From assembly GCF_900112675.1 (NCBI RefSeq), contig NZ_FOMQ01000018.1, positions 1 through 64,000 of the forward strand: a stretch of DNA of 64,000 bases. The letters run 5' to 3'. Origin of the DNA: Paracidovorax konjaci (GTDB lineage: Bacteria; Pseudomonadota; Gammaproteobacteria; Burkholderiales; Burkholderiaceae_C). The position numbers and the translations under genes are program-made. Each line of letters starts with the position of its first letter. Within the stretch, counting starts at the first letter, position 1. The notes below the pieces were generated by a model that had not been told where the DNA came from, searched no databases, and saw only the letters and a program-made list of their open reading frames with translations. Shown here piece by piece: positions 51,440-60,119 of this stretch.

Positions 51440-51786
51440 CCGAAGCTATCTCTTTCACCAAAGAAGACACCGTGGCTTTGTGGCACGCCGTGGAGTGGAT
51501 GGCAGAAGTCGTGCGCGTGACGCGCGACGATGGCTCGAAAGACGAGCAGGCCCGCGCGCAGTACGAAGTCGAGCTAGGCCGCCTCATCGCCGCCAAACGC
51601 GCCCTGCGCAAGGCCAACGCGATCCGCAAGAGCCAAGCACAAGCTGCGAAGTTGCGCAATTCAGCAAACTGCAGTTCTGCCGAGGGTTTGCAGGCCGACC
51701 GGAAATCTGCCGGCCGAGCGGAAACACGCAGGACAGGCAAGAACCTGCAGGCCGACCAGCAAACAGCAAGAGGTGCAGGAGGATGA
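51436..51786 (+). CDS. Hypothetical early protein (116 aa)
   Basis: Begins MTEAISFTKEDTVALWHAVE; the second half is basic and polar with repeated LQAD (GLQADRKSAGRAETRRTGKN). ATGA overlaps on both sides. No family recognised. Confidence 0.6.
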   Translation: MTEAISFTKEDTVALWHAVEWMAEVVRVTRDDGSKDEQARAQYEVELGRLIAAKRALRKANAIRKSQAQAAKLRNSANCSSAEGLQADRKSAGRAETRRTGKNLQADQQTARGAGG

Positions 51787-52007
51787 AGCCCGACCCGCTC
51801 TCCACCGAGCTGCTTCAGCCAAAGGAGTTGGCCGACCTGACGGGCACGGCGAACCTCGACCAGCAAGAGCGCATCCTGACCCAGGACGGCATCCCCTACC
51901 GCCGGCGCGGCAATCGCATATTGGTCAGCCGCTACCACGCACGCGAGTGGCTGTCCGGCCGCGTGGTCACGCCGGCCCGCGGCGTGAACCTCGGACTCGT
52001 GACATGA
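51783..52007 (+). CDS. DUF4224 protein (74 aa), excisionase-like
   Basis: LLQPKELADLTGTANLDQQE, then ILTQDGIPYRRRGNRILVSR is the DUF4224 pattern, a small winged-helix-like domain usually encoded immediately before a tyrosine integrase. By position it may act as directionality factor (Xis) or integrase regulator. An AGGAGG ribosome site overlaps the previous gene's end, and its own stop overlaps the integrase ATG. Confidence 0.8.
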   Translation: MKPDPLSTELLQPKELADLTGTANLDQQERILTQDGIPYRRRGNRILVSRYHAREWLSGRVVTPARGVNLGLVT

Positions 52008-53029
52008 CCAATACCTACCCTCGGCTTCGATCCCACACCCGCAAGCGTGCCAATGGCAAGGTGGTGGTCTACTACTTCTACGACATGCGACACCAGGGGA
52101 CGCCAGACATACCCCTGGGCACGGACTACGAGGCTGCGATCCGGCGCTGGAAGGAGATCCACTTCGAGACGGGCCCGTCAATTGCCGGGACGCTGGAAGA
52201 GGCATTCGCCGCGTGGGAAATCGAGGTGCTTCCCACCTACGAAAGCAAGGTCACCAAGGCCGGATACACCAAGCACCTCCGCCGGATCCGGCCGGTGTTT
52301 GGCCCGTCCACCTGGGATCAGGTCACGCTGCCGATCCTCAAGGCCTACCTCCGCAAGCGAACCGCCAAGACACAGGGCAATCGCGAGATGGCGCTACTGT
52401 CGCTCATCTGGAACTGGGCTCGCGTCGAAGGCTACACGGCACTGCCATGGCCTGCGCATGGCATGGAGCGGTCGAAGTGGAAGAACAAAGAGAAGCCGCG
52501 CAAGATGAAGGTGCCCGACCACCTGTACGCCGCCATCTACTCTCAAGGCGACCAGGTGCTGCGGGACTGCATGGATCTGGGATCAGCGACGGGCATGCGC
52601 CTGACCGATTGCATCACGGTGTTGATGCCTCGCGGAGACGTGCTCCACCTGGAGGCCAGCAAGACGGGCAAGGAGGCAGAGTGGGACCTGAGCTTGTCGC
52701 ACACCCTCCCAGGCCTGCTACAGCGCAGGCGGGCGACGCCAGCGAATCACCTGATGCTGCTTTCCACCCCGGACGGCAAGCCCGTCAACTTCACCAAGCT
52801 GCGCTACCGCTGGGACATTGCCCGCGACCAAGCCGTGGTGGTGGCCGGCCTGGCAAACGATGACGAACTGGTGCGTGCAATCAAGGCGCTCTACTTGCGG
52901 GACATGCGCAAGCGCGCTGCTCAGAAATCGGAGAGTCTGGACGCCGCATCGGAGCTGCTGCAGCACGCAGACAAGCGCATCACGGAGCGCCATTACGGCG
53001 GCGTCAGAAAGCTCAAACCTGTAGGCTGA
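52004..53029 (+). CDS. int: Tyrosine-recombinase phage integrase
   Basis: A 341-aa recombinase acting on the 56-bp att core next to its 3' end. The N-terminal arm-binding region is followed by a core-binding SAM-like domain (~residues 65-150). The catalytic domain has Arg in SATGMRLTDC, Lys in EASKTGKE, LRDMRKRAA (second Arg), LLQHADKRIT with His, and the nucleophilic Tyr in ERHYGG. As in other DUF4224-associated integrases, the first His of the H-x-x-R motif is not His. It is the last gene of the early operon. Confidence 0.95.
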   Translation: MTNTYPRLRSHTRKRANGKVVVYYFYDMRHQGTPDIPLGTDYEAAIRRWKEIHFETGPSIAGTLEEAFAAWEIEVLPTYESKVTKAGYTKHLRRIRPVFGPSTWDQVTLPILKAYLRKRTAKTQGNREMALLSLIWNWARVEGYTALPWPAHGMERSKWKNKEKPRKMKVPDHLYAAIYSQGDQVLRDCMDLGSATGMRLTDCITVLMPRGDVLHLEASKTGKEAEWDLSLSHTLPGLLQRRRATPANHLMLLSTPDGKPVNFTKLRYRWDIARDQAVVVAGLANDDELVRAIKALYLRDMRKRAAQKSESLDAASELLQHADKRITERHYGGVRKLKPVG

Positions 53030-53126
53030 TCGCGTTCCGCATGGGCCCTTTCTCAGAGGGACCGAAAACACACCGATTTGCGGAACGGATCGCCCGCAAA
53101 CCCGCGCCAATCCTCATTTTCTCTCA

Positions 53127-53182
53127 GGACTCAAAATCCCCCGCCGCAAGGCGTGCCGGTTCGATTCCGGCCCCGGGCACCA
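53127..53182 (+). other. attR (56-bp copy of the tRNA-Leu 3' end)
   Basis: Identical to 18493-18548. It lacks the tRNA 5' half, so it is not a functional tRNA gene. The integrase stop lies 97 bases upstream. The rest of the gap up to 53376 holds nothing else that can be supported. Confidence 0.95.
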
Positions 53183-53376
53183 GCGCTGCAGCCACTGCGG
53201 TGCTTCATAGACCTCCGGCTTCCTCGCCAGCCACGGGCGCAGACCGATCCGGCAGCGGTCTTCCCTTCCAAACACCTTTTTTTCTCGCACGCAGCCTGCT
53301 GCCTTCCGCCGACCCCGAAGGCTCACTGGCCACGCACGTTCGCGTGTGCTGGAAAAGCGTGTTCAGTTTCAGCAAT

Positions 53377-53601
53377 TCACCGCGACCATTTGCGGTCGGG
53401 CTTGGGCTCGACGGTGATGTCCACGTGCTTCTGGACTTCCGGGCGGCCGGTGCGCGGGTTGGTGTCCACGACGTCTTCCAGGGAGATCTTGCTGACCTCG
53501 CTCTGCGTCTCCGTCTCCAACTGCTCCAGGACCTCGCCCACGCGCTTTTCGGCGGCGTCCACCTGTTTCTGCGATGGGGCGGCGGGGGTTCTGCTCAGCA
53601 T
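53377..53601 (-). CDS. Small hypothetical host protein (74 aa)
   Basis: MLSRTPAAPSQKQVDAAEKR, then an amphipathic acidic helix (VGEVLEQLETETQSEVSKIS) and a C-terminal beta-like stretch (VQKHVDITVEPKP). No family recognised. Codon use matches the host region. Confidence 0.6.
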   Translation of the reverse strand: MLSRTPAAPSQKQVDAAEKRVGEVLEQLETETQSEVSKISLEDVVDTNPRTGRPEVQKHVDITVEPKPDRKWSR

Positions 53602-53677
53602 GATCTACGGGTCCTTTTGTTCGAATGGTCACCCCGTCGCACGCTGGAGGCCTGCAACCGGGTCTCAGGCGATGCAT

Positions 53678-53779
53678 TCAATACGGCGGGGCGTCGGCCG
53701 GCTCCGGCGCGGGCGCGGGCACATCGGGTTCGACCGGCTGGTCGCTCTTGTCTGCAGGGTTGCGGTGGATGCGAGGCAT
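53678..53779 (-). CDS. Very short Pro-rich protein (33 aa)
   Basis: MPRIHRNPADKSDQPVEPDV followed by alternating Pro/Ala/Glu. Hydrophilic and probably disordered. In line with two other minus-strand small genes; the call rests mainly on a clean frame and composition. Confidence 0.35.
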   Translation of the reverse strand: MPRIHRNPADKSDQPVEPDVPAPAPEPADAPPY

Positions 53780-53811
53780 GGCGAAGGCTCAGGGTCCGGG
53801 CGGGTGCCCGC

Positions 53812-53904
53812 TCAGAGGCCGCTCATCATCGAGGCGGCGAAGTAGGCGATTCCGAGGCTGGAAAACAGCACGAAGCCCGCGACGACAGTCAGTGTTTCTT
53901 TCAT
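53812..53904 (-). CDS. Single-pass membrane microprotein (30 aa)
   Basis: MKETLTVVAGFVLFSSLGIA then YFAASMMSGL: almost the whole protein is one transmembrane helix. A GAGGG ribosome site six bases before the ATG at 53904 supports it; another ATG two codons upstream is too close to that site. Such microproteins often modulate larger membrane complexes; no partner is evident. Confidence 0.5.
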   Translation of the reverse strand: MKETLTVVAGFVLFSSLGIAYFAASMMSGL

Positions 53905-54328
53905 GTTCATCCCTCAATCGGAAAGGACCATCGGAAGCAGGCAATGAAGGAATCGGCCAGTGCCCAGGACAGCAAAAAGGATCGGGAGGTATCGGGGCGG
54001 AAGCCGCTCGGCCCGGCGCGGAACATCGGAGAACATGCCGTCGGCTTGAAAGGAGCCACTCCGACGCCGGAGTGTCTGCAGCCGCTGCGGGATGTTCACC
54101 GGGGTCCGCAGGCTCTGCTGCTCCCTGGGGTGGCCTGGATCGAGGAGGGGAACAATTCCCGTCTCTTGCGAGGCACAGCGGGCAGTTTAGAAAAGAGGAA
54201 GATTCCGCGGTGTAGGACGATGGCGGTAACGCTGTCGGACGGCGCTGGGTGGGCCGCGGTCGAGTTGCCTGCCCCCCCTGCACGCCGCGCCACCGCCCCT
54301 GGCGGCGTGGCGGGCAGAGAGAACCGCG
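53905..54328. other. 424-base stretch without a confident gene
   Basis: Open frames exist on both strands, including a rightward one from an ATG near 53944 (MKESASAQDSKKDREVSGRK), but none has a convincing ribosome site or recognised product. Much of the interval is probably untranslated or control DNA. Confidence 0.4.
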
Positions 54329-54559
54329 TCAGGCGTCCTGGCGGCGGATCACCGCGCGCCCGCTGTCGGTGATGGCCAGGTCGCCCGAGGCGTTCTTGGC
54401 GACGTAGCCGCGTTCATAGAGCCTGCCCGAGAGGTGGTGGCGCAGCGCCTCGGGCACGCTGATGGCGCGGCCGATCTCCAGTTGCTTGAGGGTTTCGAGT
54501 TCATCAACCGTCGGGTCGAAGTAAGGGGCGTGGTACGTGCCGCTCGCGTTGTTGTTCAT
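54329..54559 (-). CDS. Small hypothetical host protein (76 aa)
   Basis: MNNNASGTYHAPYFDPTVDE, then LETLKQLEIGRAISVPEALR and RLYERGYVAKNASGDLAITD. The C-terminal half resembles a small winged helix (helix, helix, beta hairpin). No family recognised. Confidence 0.6.
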   Translation of the reverse strand: MNNNASGTYHAPYFDPTVDELETLKQLEIGRAISVPEALRHHLSGRLYERGYVAKNASGDLAITDSGRAVIRRQDA

Positions 54560-54705
54560 GGTGCCGGTACTCCTTGTGACGATAGGCAGAAAGAAGGCGC
54601 AAACGCCTGCTGCGAAGGCGCACTGGGCGGCCCTGGCTCTACAGCAGGTGGCTAAAGCCTAGCCCGCGCACCCGGCAGGCGCAACCGGACAGGGCGCTGA
54701 GCGGC

Positions 54706-55605
54706 TCAAGTCGCGGCCATGTCCTGCAACCACGCCGCGAAGGCCGCCACGACGGGCGGCTGCGGCTGGGCCGGCGTAACCAGGTAATAGCCCCGGCCGC
54801 CCCGCGGTGGCCGGTCGCAGGCCGGCACCAGTTCACCGCGCTGGCGCTCGGGCTCGATGAGCATCAGGGGCACCAGCGCCACGCCCAGGCCGTGGGCGGC
54901 CGCCACGGCCGACATCGAGAACAGTTCGTAGCGCGGCCCGTCCAGCGCATGCTGGGGCGCATGCACGCCCATGGCCTCGAACCATTGGCGCCAGGCCAGC
55001 GGCCGCGTCGTCTGCTGCAGCAGGGGCAGCGCCGCCAATGCGTCGGGGGCCAGGGGCCGCCCGCCCGGCAGCAGCGCGGGGCTGCAGACGGGCACCACGT
55101 CCTCCTGCAGCAGCCACTGAGACTGCGTACCCGGCCAGTTGCCCACCTGCTCGGGCGTGCCCGCATAGAGCGCCGCGTCGAAGCCCTCGTCCGCGAACAG
55201 GAAGGGGCGCACGCGCGTCTCGATGTGCACGACGATGTCGGGGTGCCTTTCTGCCAGCCGCGGCAGGCGCGGGATCAGCCAGCGCGTGGCGAAGGTGGGC
55301 ACGGCCGCGAGGTGGATGGAGCCGCCCTGCCCCTGGTGGGCCATGACGTCGAGCGTGTCGCGCTCCAGGCCCTCCAGCCAGCGGCCGACCTGCCGCGCAT
55401 AGTGCGTGCCGGCCGGCGTCAGGGCCACGCCATGCCGCGTGCGGCGGAACAGCGCCACGCCCAGGAACTCCTCCAGCGCCATGATCTGCCGGGACACCGC
55501 GCTCTGCGTGAGGAACAGTTCCTGGGCGGCGCGGGTGTAGCTTTCGTGGCGGGCGGCGGCTTCGAAGCAGGCCAGGGCCTGGGTGGACGGCAGGGTGCGG
55601 CGCAT
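54706..55605 (-). CDS. gcdR: LysR-type regulator of the glutaryl-CoA genes
   Basis: A 299-aa protein with an N-terminal winged helix-turn-helix (residues ~8-66: [20 protein letters not shown]) and a substrate-binding domain of the GcvA-like group. It is divergent from gcdH and a CaiB-type transferase, the same arrangement as gcdR-gcdH-gcdG in Pseudomonas, where it responds to glutarate. A T-N11-A box lies in the shared intergenic region. Confidence 0.88.
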   Translation of the reverse strand: MRRTLPSTQALACFEAAARHESYTRAAQELFLTQSAVSRQIMALEEFLGVALFRRTRHGVALTPAGTHYARQVGRWLEGLERDTLDVMAHQGQGGSIHLAAVPTFATRWLIPRLPRLAERHPDIVVHIETRVRPFLFADEGFDAALYAGTPEQVGNWPGTQSQWLLQEDVVPVCSPALLPGGRPLAPDALAALPLLQQTTRPLAWRQWFEAMGVHAPQHALDGPRYELFSMSAVAAAHGLGVALVPLMLIEPERQRGELVPACDRPPRGGRGYYLVTPAQPQPPVVAAFAAWLQDMAAT

Positions 55606-55701
55606 GGTGCCATCCTACCCAGATATTCCATGGATTCATTTCTGGATGACACATCCTCGCTTGCCACCCATAGCAAGGGCGGCATAGCATGCATGCCATC
55701 A

Positions 55702-55716
55702 CTGCATGAAATGCAG
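55702..55716 (+). promoter_or_regulatory. LysR-type T-N11-A box upstream of gcdH
   Basis: CTGCATGAAATGCAG is a perfect 6-bp inverted repeat with a 3-base centre, and TGCATGAAATGCA within it fits the T-N11-A rule. It lies 43 bases before the gcdH ATG and between it and the divergent regulator. Confidence 0.65.
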
Positions 55717-55758
55717 TTACGGCAAAACACCTTCACCGCGACTTTCAGGAGACTGACC

Positions 55759-56958
55759 ATGGCCCGCCCTGCCGCCTTCCACTGGGACGACCCGTTCCTG
55801 CTCGACCAGCAACTGTCCGACGACGAACGCATGGTGCGCGACGCCGCCGCGGCCTACTGCCAGGACCGGCTGGCGCCCCGCGTGCTGGAGCAGTTCCGCC
55901 ACGAGAAGACCGACCTGTCCATCTTCCGCGAGATGGGCGAGCTGGGCCTGCTGGGCCCCACCATCCCAGAGCAGTACGGCGGCCCGGGCCTCAACTACGT
56001 GGCCTACGGCCTCATCGCGCGCGAGATCGAGCGCGTGGATTCCGGCTACCGCTCCATGGCCAGCGTGCAAAGCTCGCTGGTGATGGTGCCGATCTTCGAA
56101 TTCGGCACCGAGGCCCAGAAGCAGAAGTACCTGCCCAAGCTGGCCAGCGGCGAGTGGATCGGCTGCTTCGGCCTGACCGAGCCCGACCACGGCTCCGACC
56201 CCGGCAGCATGGCGACGCGCGCCCACAAGACCGCCGGCGGCTACCGGCTCAAGGGCAGCAAGATGTGGATCACCAACAGCCCCGTGGCCGACGTGTTCGT
56301 CGTCTGGGCCAAGGAAGTGACCGAGGCGGGCGCCGTGGGCCCCATCCGCGGCTTCGTGCTGGAGAAGGGCATGCAGGGCCTGACGGCGCCGGCCATCCAC
56401 GGCAAGGTCGGCCTGCGCGCTTCCATCACGGGCGAGATCGTGATGGACGACGTCTTCGTGCCCGAGGAAAACGCGTTCCCCGAAGTGCAGGGCCTCAAGG
56501 GTCCCTTCACCTGCCTCAACAGCGCGCGCTACGGCATCGCCTGGGGCGCCCTGGGCGCGGCCGAGTTCTGCTGGCACACGGCGCGCCAGTACACGCTGGA
56601 CCGCAAGCAGTTCGGCCGCCCGCTGGCCGCGAACCAGCTCATCCAGAAGAAGCTCGCCGACATGCAGACCGAGATCGCCATCGGCCTGCAGGCCTGCCTG
56701 CGCCTGGGGCGCATGAAGGACGAGGGCACGGCCGCCGTGGAAGCCACGTCGATCATCAAGCGCAACAGCTGCGGCAAGGCGCTGGACATCGCCCGCCTGG
56801 CGCGGGACATGATGGGCGGCAACGGCATCAGCGACGAATTCGGGGTGGCGCGGCACCTCGTGAACCTCGAGGTGGTCAACACCTACGAAGGCACGCACGA
56901 CGTGCACGCGCTGATCCTGGGCCGCGCCCAGACGGGCATCGCCGCCTTCGCCAACTGA
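55759..56958 (+). CDS. gcdH: Glutaryl-CoA dehydrogenase
   Basis: A 399-aa FAD-dependent acyl-CoA dehydrogenase that oxidises and decarboxylates glutaryl-CoA to crotonyl-CoA in lysine/tryptophan catabolism. Family marks are [34 protein letters not shown], the FAD-contact region [16 protein letters not shown], and [18 protein letters not shown] with the catalytic Glu in NTYEGT. The ATG at 55759 follows an AGGAG site; the much longer upstream frame is spurious. Confidence 0.95.
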   Translation: MARPAAFHWDDPFLLDQQLSDDERMVRDAAAAYCQDRLAPRVLEQFRHEKTDLSIFREMGELGLLGPTIPEQYGGPGLNYVAYGLIAREIERVDSGYRSMASVQSSLVMVPIFEFGTEAQKQKYLPKLASGEWIGCFGLTEPDHGSDPGSMATRAHKTAGGYRLKGSKMWITNSPVADVFVVWAKEVTEAGAVGPIRGFVLEKGMQGLTAPAIHGKVGLRASITGEIVMDDVFVPEENAFPEVQGLKGPFTCLNSARYGIAWGALGAAEFCWHTARQYTLDRKQFGRPLAANQLIQKKLADMQTEIAIGLQACLRLGRMKDEGTAAVEATSIIKRNSCGKALDIARLARDMMGGNGISDEFGVARHLVNLEVVNTYEGTHDVHALILGRAQTGIAAFAN

Positions 56959-57033
56959 AGATGCGGCGTCAGGGAGAGGCGGTTTTCCGCCCCTCCCGCC
57001 CTCCGTGGATGTTTCACGGGTCTTTTTCGCCCC

Positions 57034-57076
57034 ATGCCGCCGATTCCATTGGCTAGTCAGCTATTCATTTGATAGC
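57034..57076 (+). repeat. Interspersed element, copy D
   Basis: ATGCCGCCGATTCCATTGG, then CTAGTCA and GCTATTCATTTGATAGC, whose ends pair as a hairpin. Intergenic between gcdH and the CoA transferase; it ends 10 bases before the transferase ATG. Confidence 0.7.
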
Positions 57077-57086
57077 AATCGACCCC

Positions 57087-58361
57087 ATGCACGCCTCCCC
57101 TCCCCCTTCCCCCCCCCCCGGCGGCGCCCTCGCGGGCATCCGGGTGCTCGATCTCTCGCGCGTGCTGGCCGGCCCCTGGTGCACGCAGGTGCTGGCCGAC
57201 CTGGGCGCGGACGTGGTCAAGGTCGAGCGGCCCGGCGCGGGCGACGACACGCGCCACTGGGGCCCGCCCTTCCTGAAGGACGCCGAGGGCCGGGACACCG
57301 GCCAGGCGGCGTACTTCACGGCCTGCAACCGCAACAAGCGCTCCGTCACCATCGACATGGCCCACCCGGAGGGCCAGGCGCTGATCCGGGCACTGGCTGC
57401 ACAGGCCGACGTGGTGGTGGAGAACTTCAAGGTGGGCGGGCTGCGGCAGTACGGCCTGGACCACGAGAGCCTGCGCGCGCTGCACCCGCGGCTCATCTAC
57501 TGCTCGGTGACGGGTTTCGGGCAGGACGGCCCCTACGCCCCCCGCGCGGGCTACGACCTCATGGTGCAGGCAATGACCGGGCTCATGGACATCACCGGCC
57601 GCGCCGACGGCGAGCCCGGCGGCGGCCCGCTGCGGGTGGGCGTGGCGGTGATCGACCTCTTCACCGGCCTCTACGCCAGCAACGCCATCCTGGCCGCGCT
57701 GCATGTGCGCGAGCGGACCGGGGCAGGCCAGCACATCGACATGGCGCTGCTGGACGTGGGCATGGCCGTGCTGGCCAACCAGGCAGCCGGCTTCCTTGCC
57801 ACGGGCGCCGCGCCGCAGCGCCAGGGCAACAGCCACCCGAGCCTCGTGCCCTACCAGGACTTCCCCACGGCCGACGGCGCCATGCTGCTGGCCATCGGCA
57901 ACGACGGCCAGTTCGCCCGCTTCTGCGCAGCGGCCGGCCACCCCGAATGGGCCCAGGATGCGCGCTTTACCACCAACACGCTGCGCGTGCAGCACCGCGC
58001 CGCCCTGGTGCCGCTGATGGAGGCCGCCACCCGCACGCGCACCACCGCGGACTGGGTCACGCTGCTGGAAGACAAGGCCGTTCCCTGCGGCCCCATCAAC
58101 ACGGTCGCCCAGGCCTTCGACGACCCGCAGGTGCGCGCGCGCGGGCTGGCCGTCGAGCTGCCCCGCTGGCCCGGCGGCCAGCCCGGCCCCGACGGCATCG
58201 CCACCGTGCGCGGCGTGGCCAGCCCCCTGCGCCTCTCGGCCACGCCCCCCGTGCTGCGGAATGCCCCACCGGCGCTGGGGCAGCACACCGGCGAAGTGCT
58301 CGCGGAACTGGGCGTGGGCGCGGACGGCCTGGCGCGCCTGCGGGCGGCAGGCGTGGTGTAG
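57087..58361 (+). CDS. CaiB/BaiF CoA transferase (probable glutarate CoA-transferase)
   Basis: A family III CoA transferase of 424 aa. GIRVLDLSRVLAGPWCTQVL and DLGADVVKVERPGAGDDTRH form the N-terminal CoA-binding part, with the catalytic Asp in YDLMVQAMTGLMDITG. VPCGPINTVAQAF lies near the C-terminus. It lies downstream of gcdH and probably activates glutarate to glutaryl-CoA, as GcdG does. An in-frame TTG at 57069 is a less likely start. Confidence 0.9.
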   Translation: MHASPPPSPPPGGALAGIRVLDLSRVLAGPWCTQVLADLGADVVKVERPGAGDDTRHWGPPFLKDAEGRDTGQAAYFTACNRNKRSVTIDMAHPEGQALIRALAAQADVVVENFKVGGLRQYGLDHESLRALHPRLIYCSVTGFGQDGPYAPRAGYDLMVQAMTGLMDITGRADGEPGGGPLRVGVAVIDLFTGLYASNAILAALHVRERTGAGQHIDMALLDVGMAVLANQAAGFLATGAAPQRQGNSHPSLVPYQDFPTADGAMLLAIGNDGQFARFCAAAGHPEWAQDARFTTNTLRVQHRAALVPLMEAATRTRTTADWVTLLEDKAVPCGPINTVAQAFDDPQVRARGLAVELPRWPGGQPGPDGIATVRGVASPLRLSATPPVLRNAPPALGQHTGEVLAELGVGADGLARLRAAGVV

Positions 58362-58574
58362 GGCCCCCTGCCCGGGTGGCCTGTGCACCGCGCCGGGCGG
58401 GCGCAGTCAGGGCGCGATCCGACACCCGCTCCCTCCGCAGGTCAACCAAAATGGGGGCCGACGCGTCACACCACCGTCATCCTGCCCGTTCACCGCCATG
58501 CGCCGCGGGCACCCCATTCACAGCGGCCCGCCGGCCTTACGCCGGTGCCGCCCCAGCAGCGAGACCCGATCCGC

Positions 58575-59192
58575 ATGCCTCCACTCCTCCTGAAATTCAT
58601 GGCCGCCGCCACCCTCGGGGCCATGGCGGCAGGCTGCGCCACGGTGCCGGGCGATCCGTATTACGACTACGGCTCGGGCTACCCGTCGGGCCCGGTCTAT
58701 TCCAGCCCGTCCTACCCCTCCGGGCCGGTGTATCCGAGCCCGGCGTATCCGTCGGGCGGCTCGGTCACCGTGTACGAACAGCCGACCTATGTCGTTCCGC
58801 GGCCCGCCTACCCGGTCGTCGTGCCCCCGCCGCCCGCCTACGGCTACCGGCCCGATCCTCGCGACGACTGGCGCCAGCGCCGCGAGCGCGAAGACCGCGA
58901 CCGCGCCTGGCGCGAACGGCGCGACCGCGAAGCCTGGGAAGCGGGCCGCCGCCAGGAGCGGGAGCGTGAACGCGAAAGGGACCGCGACAGAGACCGCGAT
59001 CGCGCGGTCCGGGAGCAGCAGGACCGCGACCGGGCCATCCGCGACCAGCGCGACCGCGCCAACCAGGACCGCATCCGCCGCGAGATCGAAGCGCAGAACC
59101 GGGATGCGCAGAACCGCAACCCGCGCCAGGAAGCGCCGAACCGCGGCTTCCCCAACCCGCTGTTCCAGAATCAGAATCCGAACCGCCAGTGA
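58575..59192 (+). CDS. Repeat-rich outer-surface lipoprotein candidate
   Basis: A 205-aa protein with signal peptide and lipobox (LGAMAAGC). Then YPSGPVYSSPSYPSGPVYPS repeats, a Pro/Tyr-rich segment, and a long charged tract of alternating Arg with Asp or Glu (residues ~100-170). Probably anchored in a membrane and extended. Earlier in-frame starts lack a signal sequence. Function unknown. Confidence 0.75.
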   Translation: MPPLLLKFMAAATLGAMAAGCATVPGDPYYDYGSGYPSGPVYSSPSYPSGPVYPSPAYPSGGSVTVYEQPTYVVPRPAYPVVVPPPPAYGYRPDPRDDWRQRREREDRDRAWRERRDREAWEAGRRQERERERERDRDRDRDRAVREQQDRDRAIRDQRDRANQDRIRREIEAQNRDAQNRNPRQEAPNRGFPNPLFQNQNPNRQ

Positions 59193-59212
59193 CGGCGCGA
59201 AGGAGCCCCTTG

Positions 59213-59917
59213 ATGCCCTCCCCCCTCTCCCCGGTATCCCACGGCCCGTCCCGGGCCGCCGCCGCGCTGTGCCGGGGCGGCCTGGCCGCGGCGCTGTGGC
59301 TTGGCTGCATGGCGGGCCATGCCCAGGTGCTGCGCTGCACCGACCCCGCCACCGGCAAGACCACCTACACCGACGGCAGTTGCGACCGGGGCACGGCGGC
59401 GCGCGAGGTCGAACCGCGCAAGACGGCCGATGAGATCGCGCAAGAACGCGAGCAGGCACGCGCCGCGCTCGAACTCAAGCAGCAGCGGCTGCGGGCCGAA
59501 GCGCTGTCGGAGGAGCAGCAGGCCCGGCGCGAGGCGCAGGAGTCGCGCGCCCGGGCGGGCCGCGAGGTGTCCACCGACCCGGCGCGCTCGGCCGAATGCG
59601 CACGCTCGCGCCGGCAACTCGACCGCGTGGCGGCCGAGCCCGGCCAGGGCAGCTACGAGGCGCAGGCCCGCCTCTCGGCCGCGCAGCAACAGGTGGAACT
59701 CGACTGCCTGGGCTCCGCGGGCTACGCACAGGCGCAGGGCGCGCGCGGCGGCAACGGCAGCACCTACGGCACGCAGGAGGTCTACACGCCGCCGCTGGTC
59801 GTGGTGCCGCAACGGCCCGTGGTCGTGCAGCCGGCCGTGCCGGTCGCCAAGCCGCCCGGCACGCAATGCAACGTCTTCCGCTGCTACGACCGCAACGGCA
59901 ACGTCTATCCGAGGTGA
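59213..59917 (+). CDS. DUF4124 periplasmic protein
   Basis: A 234-aa exported protein. After a signal peptide ending GHAQ, VLRCTDPATGKTTYTDGSCD is the DUF4124 domain. A coiled-coil middle (EREQARAALELKQQRLRAEA) and a Cys-containing C-terminus (CNVFRCYDRNGNVYPR) follow. ATG at 59213 has an AAGGAG site. It lies 20 bases after the lipoprotein gene and is probably in the same operon. Confidence 0.85.
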   Translation: MPSPLSPVSHGPSRAAAALCRGGLAAALWLGCMAGHAQVLRCTDPATGKTTYTDGSCDRGTAAREVEPRKTADEIAQEREQARAALELKQQRLRAEALSEEQQARREAQESRARAGREVSTDPARSAECARSRRQLDRVAAEPGQGSYEAQARLSAAQQQVELDCLGSAGYAQAQGARGGNGSTYGTQEVYTPPLVVVPQRPVVVQPAVPVAKPPGTQCNVFRCYDRNGNVYPR

Positions 59918-60119
59918 TGGCCCCCCTGAGTCGCCTTCGGCGCCTTCCCCCGGGGGGACGACGCCTGCGGCCCGGCGGAGCCGGTTCCTCGGCGTCTGCT
60001 GGCGTGGCCTGCTCCGCGGCCATCGGAAGGGTGAGGCACCGCTCCATCCGATGCAGGTCGATCGGATCGGGCATTTGGCCGGTCTCTCAAGCCTGCCGCC
60101 GGCTTTCATGCCCTGCCCG
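59918..60119. other. Intergenic, GC-rich inverted sequences
   Basis: A run of short GC-rich inverted segments (TCGCCTTCGGCG; CCCCCGGGGGG) follows the DUF4124 gene and may end transcription from both sides, as the genes converge here. It looks like a mosaic intergenic element, but no second copy is in this window. Confidence 0.4.

Larger units (their letters stand above)
18493..53182. mobile_element. Complete-looking integrated prophage at tRNA-Leu(CAA)
   Basis: A 34.7-kb element bounded by a perfect 56-bp direct repeat, with the integrase next to the right end. It encodes repressor, Cro-like protein, replication initiator and loader, terminase subunits, portal, scaffold, capsid and a giant polyvalent protein. 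Portal and capsid families point to a P22/N4-like short-tailed or otherwise unusual virion. No tail tube, tape measure, tail spike, endolysin or spanin was recognised. The small terminase gene is interrupted by a stop codon, so inducibility is uncertain. Confidence 0.95.

Noticed and set aside
53127-53182. Possible second tRNA-Leu at the right prophage end
   Set aside because: Only the 3' 56 bases are present, without acceptor 5' strand or D-arm; it is attR.
18493-53182. Transposon or insertion sequence inside the prophage
   Set aside because: No transposase motif or terminal inverted repeat with target duplication was seen; the only mobile gene product is the integrase, plus the intein endonuclease remnant.
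53944-54372. Rightward frame beginning MKESASAQDSKK
   Set aside because: No ribosome site; the C-terminal half is Pro/Arg-rich and runs opposite the 76-aa gene.
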